NCBI GenBank assembly: GCA_035341855.1
Contig: DAOQWA010000020.1
Location: 1-48,350 of the forward strand
DNA from: QQVM01 sp035341855
GTDB taxonomy: Bacteria; Bacteroidota; Bacteroidia; AKYH767-A; 2013-40CM-41-45
DNA length: 48,350 bases
Direction of reading: 5' to 3'
Position numbers and translations under genes: made by a program. The notes under the pieces were generated by a model that did no database searches, had not been told where the DNA came from, and worked only from the letters and a program-made list of their open reading frames with translations. This document shows, in pieces, positions 43,523-48,350 of the stretch. Every line of letters begins with the position of its first letter. Position 1 is the first letter of the stretch.

Positions 43523-44119
43523 ATGACCTTGAGACACTTTTTTCTTGTCAGCAATTTCTTGTTTGCCTCAATAATTGCACCTGCCCAGTTTTTGGCAAAC
43601 TTTTCTGCCTTGCAACATAACGAGAAAATTGATCTCAATATTACAATCGCAGGAGGAAATACCTGTAACGGAATAAATATTTTAAGATCAGCAGATGGAG
43701 TAAACTTTAACTCTATTGGTGGAATTGCAGGGATTTGTGGCAGTTCTACCGAAGATGTTTATTATTCTTTTACTGATGACAGTCCAATCAGGAACGCAAC
43801 AAATTATTACCGCCTTGATCTTATTACTTTGGGTTACTCTGTCATCATCGATATTCATTTCGTTTACTTCGGGGAGAATAATATTTTGTTTTACCCTAAC
43901 CCGCTTGTTGATAAATCAAGTGTATATTTAAAAACAACAAATGCAGAAGTTTCGTCATATAAGATTTACGACCGATATGGAAGGTTATTGAAACTAGTAG
44001 AGGGATTACGGGGAAATTATTTCGAGATACAAAGAGAGGACTGGCCTTCCGGTTTATATTATCTTGAGATCAGTACCGGTAATAAAGCAGCAATAAAAAA
44101 GCAGTTTGTTGTTCATTAA
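43523..44119 (+). CDS. Small secreted protein with probable T9SS type A sorting domain
   Basis: 198 residues. A signal peptide (ending IIAPAQF, near residue 22) is followed by one beta-sandwich (about 24-115; GGNTCNGINILRSADGVNFN, NATNYYRLDLI), like the penultimate domain of many type IX secretion cargos. The last 75 residues (YPNPLVDKSSVYLK, YDRYGRLLKLVEG, WPSGLYYLEI) fit the type A C-terminal sorting domain. It contains little besides these export parts, so its activity is unknown. The gene ends 35 bases before the assembly gap. Confidence 0.8.
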   Translation: MTLRHFFLVSNFLFASIIAPAQFLANFSALQHNEKIDLNITIAGGNTCNGINILRSADGVNFNSIGGIAGICGSSTEDVYYSFTDDSPIRNATNYYRLDLITLGYSVIIDIHFVYFGENNILFYPNPLVDKSSVYLKTTNAEVSSYKIYDRYGRLLKLVEGLRGNYFEIQREDWPSGLYYLEISTGNKAAIKKQFVVH

Positions 44120-44154
44120 TGTTGAAATAAAGTCTTCTGCTGATCATTCATTCA

Positions 44155-44254
44155 NNNNNNNNNNNNNNNNNNNNNNNNNNNNNNNNNNNNNNNNNNNNNN
44201 NNNNNNNNNNNNNNNNNNNNNNNNNNNNNNNNNNNNNNNNNNNNNNNNNNNNNN
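44155..44254. other. Assembly gap of 100 N
   Basis: Exactly 100 unknown bases. Both edges carry the same TTCA/TCAT tetranucleotide repeat: TCATTCATTCA ends at 44154 and TCATTCATTCAT starts at 44255. The true length and content are unknown. Confidence 0.99.
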
Positions 44255-44275
44255 TCATTCATTCATTTTAGCACA

Positions 44276-44309
44276 AAAAAAGCGCGGCATCTTACATGCC
44301 GCGCTTTTT
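44276..44309. terminator. Bidirectional intrinsic terminator
   Basis: AGCGCGGCAT (44281-44290) pairs with ATGCCGCGCT (44296-44305) around a 5-base loop. The stem is flanked by a run of seven A on the left and five T on the right, so it works in both directions. It lies 20 bases beyond the stop of the leftward M16 gene and could also end rightward transcription from 43523 across the gap. Confidence 0.85.
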
Positions 44310-44328
44310 CATTAATAATAAAAAAATA

Positions 44329-45927
44329 TTATTTCTGGATTTTCAAAATTCCTTTGGAGTCAGAAGAAATTGACTTTCGAAATGTTGATTCAGAATCAAC
44401 GATGGTAACTTTTTTAACAGGCATAGGGAATGACTCAACAGAGCGATCTTCATTTAGGATGTCTTGTGAAAGAGATGCTTTTAGTCCATCAGAATAACTC
44501 ATCGGAGATGGTGAATTGTTCCTCAAACTTTTTGCCAGCGGTTCAGCTTCACTTTTATCGGTGATGACAACAATATTCATATTCTGTGTCTGCCAGTATT
44601 TTTTAATGGCTTTATTAACCTGATCAAGCGTCATAGTGGTTAGAAGGGCATCTAGCTCTTTGATCCAGTCTTTGCGGCCATAGAATTTTGCATCCATCAA
44701 ATATCCCAACTGACTGGCAGGTGATTGGATGTAAAGCTTCGTATAACTTTTTAGAAAATCGCGTGTTGCTTCAAAATCTTCCTTGGTCATGCCATTTTTT
44801 ATCAAAGCATCCATTTCTTTTAATGCCATACGAAGAGCATAGTGTGCGTGACCGATCTCAATATCTTTCAGCTCTTCGTATTGCCCTTTTAGTCCTGATG
44901 CCGTTTGAACAGGTCGAACCCAAATGCTAAAATAATTTGATGAACGAGGGACACCTGAAGGAGGAAGCATATTCGAACCTCCTGATTCATACCATTCAAT
45001 ATATGTATAGTCACCATAATTCATCGAGCGTTCCTCACGGATCTTTTTGTAAAGACGGGAATATGATTTACGATGCTCTCCAAGCCATGAGTTGGCGATC
45101 ATCAGGGCAACGAAGTCGTCATTTGAACGTGTTATGGCAAGAGGAAACCCGGCAGAGATCGCAGAACCCAGTGCATTGTCTTTCGAGACGATCTCGACAT
45201 TCAGACCTTCAGCCATTGCCGCTTTTCCCGGTGCAGGAATAACCGGAACAGTTGCTGACATACCTTTCAGATCTGTCTTAATTTTCGCAGCAAATTCATC
45301 GGAATAATTTCCTGCTAAACCAATCGTGAGATTATTTCTTGTGAAGAAATTCTTGTAATGATTTTTAACATCATCCAATGTGATACTTTTTACTCCTTCA
45401 CTCGTTCCGGTAGTCATGTACTGGTAATTCGTACCACGGAACAATACGTCTTCAAGGTATTTTTTTCCATACTCTTCATCAGAAGACTGGCGGATCAACT
45501 GGTCAACATAATTCTGCTGATTGGATTTTACGCGTTCAAAATCTTCTGTTTTGAAAGCCGGAGTGAGCATCAAGCCTTTTACAATGTCATAAAAGTCATT
45601 CAGGTAATCAGCAGGAACTTCAAAATAGAAATTGCTGACTTCCTTATCGCATGAACTTCCGAAATTCGCTGAATAAGGATAGATCTTATCCTTTATATCT
45701 GTAGCGCTTAGAGTTCCGAAACCTCCCTCGGTGACAAGATTGGCTGTTAGATAGGTTAAACCTTCTTTACCTGCAGGATCACAAATGCTTCCATTACGAA
45801 ACATAAGCTGTATAACAACTTTGTTTGATTTGGGTAGTTTTAATTCCACCAGGTCTTGCGCTGTACTTCCCAATGAAAGTACCAGGGCAAAACAAAAAGT
45901 AAATATGGATAGTGTAATTGATTTCAT
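44329..45927 (-). CDS. M16 family peptidase-like protein lacking the zinc motif
   Basis: 532 residues with a signal peptide (ending STAQ, near residue 24). The M16 fold is clear from FRNGSICDPAGKEGLTYLTAN, the paired alpha-beta domains and ALKEMDALIKNGMTKEDFE. Where active members have HxxEH this one reads GLTYLTANLVTEGG, so it cannot bind zinc in the usual way. In bacterial M16 pairs such a protein is the non-catalytic half of a clamshell dimer with the HxxEH partner, encoded 37 bases upstream here. It probably works in the periplasm on peptides. Confidence 0.9.
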   Translation of the reverse strand: MKSITLSIFTFCFALVLSLGSTAQDLVELKLPKSNKVVIQLMFRNGSICDPAGKEGLTYLTANLVTEGGFGTLSATDIKDKIYPYSANFGSSCDKEVSNFYFEVPADYLNDFYDIVKGLMLTPAFKTEDFERVKSNQQNYVDQLIRQSSDEEYGKKYLEDVLFRGTNYQYMTTGTSEGVKSITLDDVKNHYKNFFTRNNLTIGLAGNYSDEFAAKIKTDLKGMSATVPVIPAPGKAAMAEGLNVEIVSKDNALGSAISAGFPLAITRSNDDFVALMIANSWLGEHRKSYSRLYKKIREERSMNYGDYTYIEWYESGGSNMLPPSGVPRSSNYFSIWVRPVQTASGLKGQYEELKDIEIGHAHYALRMALKEMDALIKNGMTKEDFEATRDFLKSYTKLYIQSPASQLGYLMDAKFYGRKDWIKELDALLTTMTLDQVNKAIKKYWQTQNMNIVVITDKSEAEPLAKSLRNNSPSPMSYSDGLKASLSQDILNEDRSVESFPMPVKKVTIVDSESTFRKSISSDSKGILKIQK

Positions 45928-45964
45928 CTTTTTTAGGTTGATTGTGAATTAGTAAAAATGTGGA

Positions 45965-47323
45965 TCACTTAATGACTTCCTTTTCATTCGGAGAAATTGT
46001 TCCGATCGTAAGTGTTTGAGGTAAAATATATTTTTTTGCAACCATCATCAGATCATCTGCAGTTACTTTGTCGTAGAGTGCATACAATCTGTTTAATGAT
46101 TCAGGATCTCCGGTAAGCCAGGTGTAAGCACTTAATGATTCAGCAATCGAAGTTGGATTGTCGATATTCATCGCAAAACTGTATTTCAAATGTGATTTTG
46201 TGTCCTTTAAAAGTTGTGCATCAACCGGTGTTGTTTTAGCTTTCTCATAAGCGGCAACAATAGCATCTTTTACGTATTGGAGATCTGATGCATTGATGAG
46301 TGAAGCACTTATGCTTATAAGGTAAGGATCACGTGAATCTTGTGCACCTCCACCAAGAAAGCGGCACTTTTGTTCGTCAATGACGAGCTTCTTATACAAT
46401 TCTGATTTGTCAGAAAGAATTATAGAATTCAACACGTCCAATGCAGGCATATCGATGGCCTTATCACTGAAGGCAGGGCCTTTGTAATTTAGATCAAGAA
46501 AAGGAGGGAAGCCGGCTTTTTGAATATGCACTGAACGTGCTGCTGTTTGTGCAGGTTCTACCGGAATTTTGCTTACATAATCTCCGGTTTTCCATGCAGA
46601 AAAATATTTATCCGCCAGGGCTTGTACATTCTCCGGAGTAACATCGCCTACAACAATGATCGTTGAATATTCAGGACGATAAAAACGACGAAAGAATTCC
46701 AAAGAATATTCATATTGGTTTGGCATGTCAACGATGTCTGCGAAGAATCCCATCGTAGTATGTTTGTAAGTGTGCAAATCAAATGCAGTCTCCTGAACCT
46801 TCTCGTTTATTTGCTGATAAGGATTTGCAGAGTTTTTTGTGTACTCACCCTTGACAGCACCTGCTTCTGTTTTAAAACCTTGCACTGAATATTTAAGATT
46901 CATAAAACGATCGCTCTCCAGTTCGAACATGGTCTCGAGTTTGTCGGAGCTGCCTGTCATGTGATATACCGTTCTGTCCAGACTGGTATTTGCATTTGCG
47001 GATGCACCGGTCGACTTTAACACTTCACTATACTTGTCTTTAGGATACTTATCTGTTCCTCGGAACATCATATGCTCAAAGAAGTGAGCAAATCCGGATT
47101 TTCCCGGTTCGATTTCATCACGCGAACCGGCGCGCACAACAATATAAAATGCTGCAAGGCCCGGACTGTCATAAGGGACTGTTACGACGTTAAGCCCATT
47201 TGCCATTTTTTTCTGGTAGATAGGATAAGGTAAAACCTTCCCTTCTGTGTTTTCACCGGCTTTGGTGAATGTATTTGAGACGGATATCAGGATCACCGTC
47301 AGGATCAGTAGAATTTTTTTCAT
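45965..47323 (-). CDS. M16 family zinc peptidase, catalytic subunit
   Basis: 452 residues with a signal peptide (about 1-22). Inverted zinc motif His80-Phe-Phe-Glu83-His84 (GFAHFFEHMMFRGTDKYPK), with the distal Glu in GFKTEAGAVKGEYTKN. The family's C-terminal substrate-binding half is complete. It degrades or processes peptides, probably in the periplasm, together with the downstream motif-less M16 protein. The pair ends in a strong terminator. A near-consensus box (TACTTTCG on this strand, 47350-47343) lies about 20 bases upstream. Confidence 0.93.
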   Translation of the reverse strand: MKKILLILTVILISVSNTFTKAGENTEGKVLPYPIYQKKMANGLNVVTVPYDSPGLAAFYIVVRAGSRDEIEPGKSGFAHFFEHMMFRGTDKYPKDKYSEVLKSTGASANANTSLDRTVYHMTGSSDKLETMFELESDRFMNLKYSVQGFKTEAGAVKGEYTKNSANPYQQINEKVQETAFDLHTYKHTTMGFFADIVDMPNQYEYSLEFFRRFYRPEYSTIIVVGDVTPENVQALADKYFSAWKTGDYVSKIPVEPAQTAARSVHIQKAGFPPFLDLNYKGPAFSDKAIDMPALDVLNSIILSDKSELYKKLVIDEQKCRFLGGGAQDSRDPYLISISASLINASDLQYVKDAIVAAYEKAKTTPVDAQLLKDTKSHLKYSFAMNIDNPTSIAESLSAYTWLTGDPESLNRLYALYDKVTADDLMMVAKKYILPQTLTIGTISPNEKEVIK

Positions 47324-47424
47324 AGCTGTTTTTTCATGGAATACGAAAGTATCCTTTTCAGATGAGAATGAGAAATCTCCTTTGAAGCCTTAACTGTATT
47401 TAACAGATTAGTTTTGATTTATAT

Positions 47425-47432
47425 TATTTTTG
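47425..47432 (+). promoter_or_regulatory. Possible promoter -7 box upstream of the coiled-coil gene
   Basis: TATTTTTG matches TAnnTTTG but lies about 150 bases before ATG 47579, implying a long leader if used. The remaining divergent region shows no better box. Confidence 0.25.
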
Positions 47433-47578
47433 TAGCATTTATAATGGCTTTGTTACTATCTCTTTAAGATATCGATAAAAGGTTTTTCGGTTGGTAAAAC
47501 GGGAGTCTGCAAATCCTATCCTCATCTTTGAAACAGGAATTTAGCATAGCTTGCAAAAAAATTTGAGATAAACTATTT

Positions 47579-48115
47579 ATGTTTATGAAAGGAGTCTTTT
47601 TTCTGTTAGTACCGGTCTTGTTTTGTCAGACATATTTATTTTCACAAGACCGTGAAGAGAGGAAGGAGCTATTGAAATTGGTGAATGAACGTCAGGTGAT
47701 GTTTGATGAGTATGCTGCTTCATTGAAAAGGAAAAGCGGCATCTTCGGTCAAAAGACCAAAAATGATCTTCGGACAACGCATGATAAACTGAAAGATATT
47801 GTTGAAGTTGACAACAAAATAATGACACGATTAAGACAGTTGCTGGAGTACAGCAAGTTTGAAAAACAAACCATGTCTTATGATGTGAATCAATATGCAG
47901 AGCAATTAAAAAATTTTGAAAGGACTCAGGATACCTTACTAAAGCAGTTAGCGCGATTGGAGGAGGAGAATGCTAAATTGAACAAGTCAGGTAGTGGTTT
48001 TAAGAATTGGATTTGGTTTTTTCTGGGAATTATTGTTGCTGTTCTGTTTAATGTTCTTCGGAATAAAAAGGATAATCGAAAAAAGGAAAATGCAAAAGGC
48101 GGGAACTTCTCATGA
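47579..48115 (+). CDS. Coiled-coil protein with N-terminal signal and C-terminal membrane anchor
   Basis: 178 residues, family not recognised. The N-terminal hydrophobic stretch ends in LFSQDREE, like a cleavable signal (Met1 or Met3 could start it). Residues about 23-135 are highly charged and heptad-like (RQLLEYSKFEKQTM; TQDTLLKQLARLEEENAKLN), a long coiled coil. A membrane helix (about 143-161; WIWFFLGIIVAVLFNVL) is followed by a short basic tail (RNKKDNRKKENAK). The coil would lie in the periplasm with the tail in the cytoplasm. A structural or envelope-spacing role is possible, without direct evidence. Confidence 0.7.
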   Translation: MFMKGVFFLLVPVLFCQTYLFSQDREERKELLKLVNERQVMFDEYAASLKRKSGIFGQKTKNDLRTTHDKLKDIVEVDNKIMTRLRQLLEYSKFEKQTMSYDVNQYAEQLKNFERTQDTLLKQLARLEEENAKLNKSGSGFKNWIWFFLGIIVAVLFNVLRNKKDNRKKENAKGGNFS

Positions 48116-48269
48116 AGTATAAATCTTAGCTAAGAACTGTTTTCTAATAGTTATTTTCCGGTAATTTTACTGCTATTCAAGGCAAATTCAACCTTGTTCC
48201 TTAATTTATATCAAAGCTGGAGTTTCCGCGAATATTTCTTTTAATTCTCGTCTCCTCATTGTTTTTTCG

Positions 48270-48302
48270 TTAATTTTATAGTTGCCGGTATTAATTTTAT
48301 AG
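48270..48302. repeat. Two perfect 12-bp direct repeats, 21 bases apart
   Basis: TTAATTTTATAG occurs at 48270-48281 and 48291-48302, separated by TTGCCGGTA. The region from 48116 to the window end has no gene. It also holds a TCTTAGCTAAGA palindrome (48124-48135) and a 6-bp hairpin, ACGCAG/CTGCGT (48324-48340). These may belong to the control region of a gene beyond the window. Confidence 0.4.
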
Positions 48303-48350
48303 GATTAGCCATATAGTTCCATAACGCAGATTGACTGCGTAGCCAGTGTT

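Noticed and set aside
44106..44315. Plus-strand open frame crossing the N gap
   Set aside because: Its middle is made of unknown bases and it ends in a terminator hairpin; an artefact of the gap.
1..48350. tRNA, rRNA, CRISPR, insertion sequences, prophage
   Set aside because: No T-loop GTTCGAATCC-type patterns, no regularly spaced 25-40 base repeats, and no transposase, integrase or phage structural motifs were seen on either strand.

Overview
The window is a gene-dense chromosomal stretch from a member of the Bacteroidota, probably an environmental genome assembled from metagenome or draft data (a 100-N gap sits at 44155-44254). The assignment rests on three things. Two proteins look like type IX secretion cargo: a gliding-motility type B C-terminal domain at 10366-12210 and a probable type A tail at 43523-44119. 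Many genes carry the Bacteroidetes promoter element TAnnTTTG (or TAnnTTG) just upstream and lack convincing Shine-Dalgarno sites. The ileS - DksA/TraR-like - lspA and lysS/gpsA neighbourhoods are also familiar from this phylum. I see no rRNA, tRNA, CRISPR array, insertion sequence or prophage. No gene-free stretch exceeds about 300 bases.

Layout. 1-7230 (+): ileS, a histone-H1-like/DksA-like fusion, lspA and an LtaS/sulfatase-type membrane enzyme. 7239-8333 (-): a fatty-acid desaturase. 8554-12210 (+): asnB and a large secreted PKD/T9SS protein. 12223-14474 (-): a TonB-C-terminal-domain protein translationally coupled to aminoacyl-histidine dipeptidase. 14729-18007 (+): a secreted M28 peptidase and uvrC. 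18010-22289 (-): lysS, an M28/PA/PDZ lipoprotein and gpsA. 22479-27613 (+): a bifunctional phosphoglucose/phosphomannose isomerase, lipB, a membrane-anchored beta-lactamase-fold hydrolase, two unknown genes and a PolB-type 3'-5' exonuclease. 27780-28388 (-): an unknown lipoprotein. 28642-30411 (+): a fused two-domain oligopeptide-type ABC ATPase.

30502-39744 is the most unusual region. Four + strand genes are nearly contiguous: a GT2-like protein with altered catalytic motifs, a STELLO-like glycosyltransferase starting at TTG, a 755-residue membrane-anchored protein, and a lipoprotein with a C-terminal GH16-like domain. They face a convergent - strand pair: a polyprenyl-phosphate-type GT2 and a multi-spanning GT-C-like protein. 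A small + strand lipoprotein lies beyond them. Three of these proteins share one extracellular beta-rich module of about 130-150 residues (four copies in all), ending in a (V/I)Y.WN...(I/A)D(D/N).(I/E)I pattern. I infer a surface-glycan assembly or remodelling system that I do not recognise as a described one.

39755-43404 (-) holds a class A penicillin-binding protein followed by the two subunits of a 3-oxoacid CoA-transferase. 43523-44119 (+) is a small secreted protein. After the assembly gap come a strong bidirectional terminator and an M16 peptidase pair (one with the zinc motif, one without), transcribed leftwards. The window ends with a small coiled-coil membrane protein and a repeat-containing AT-rich region.
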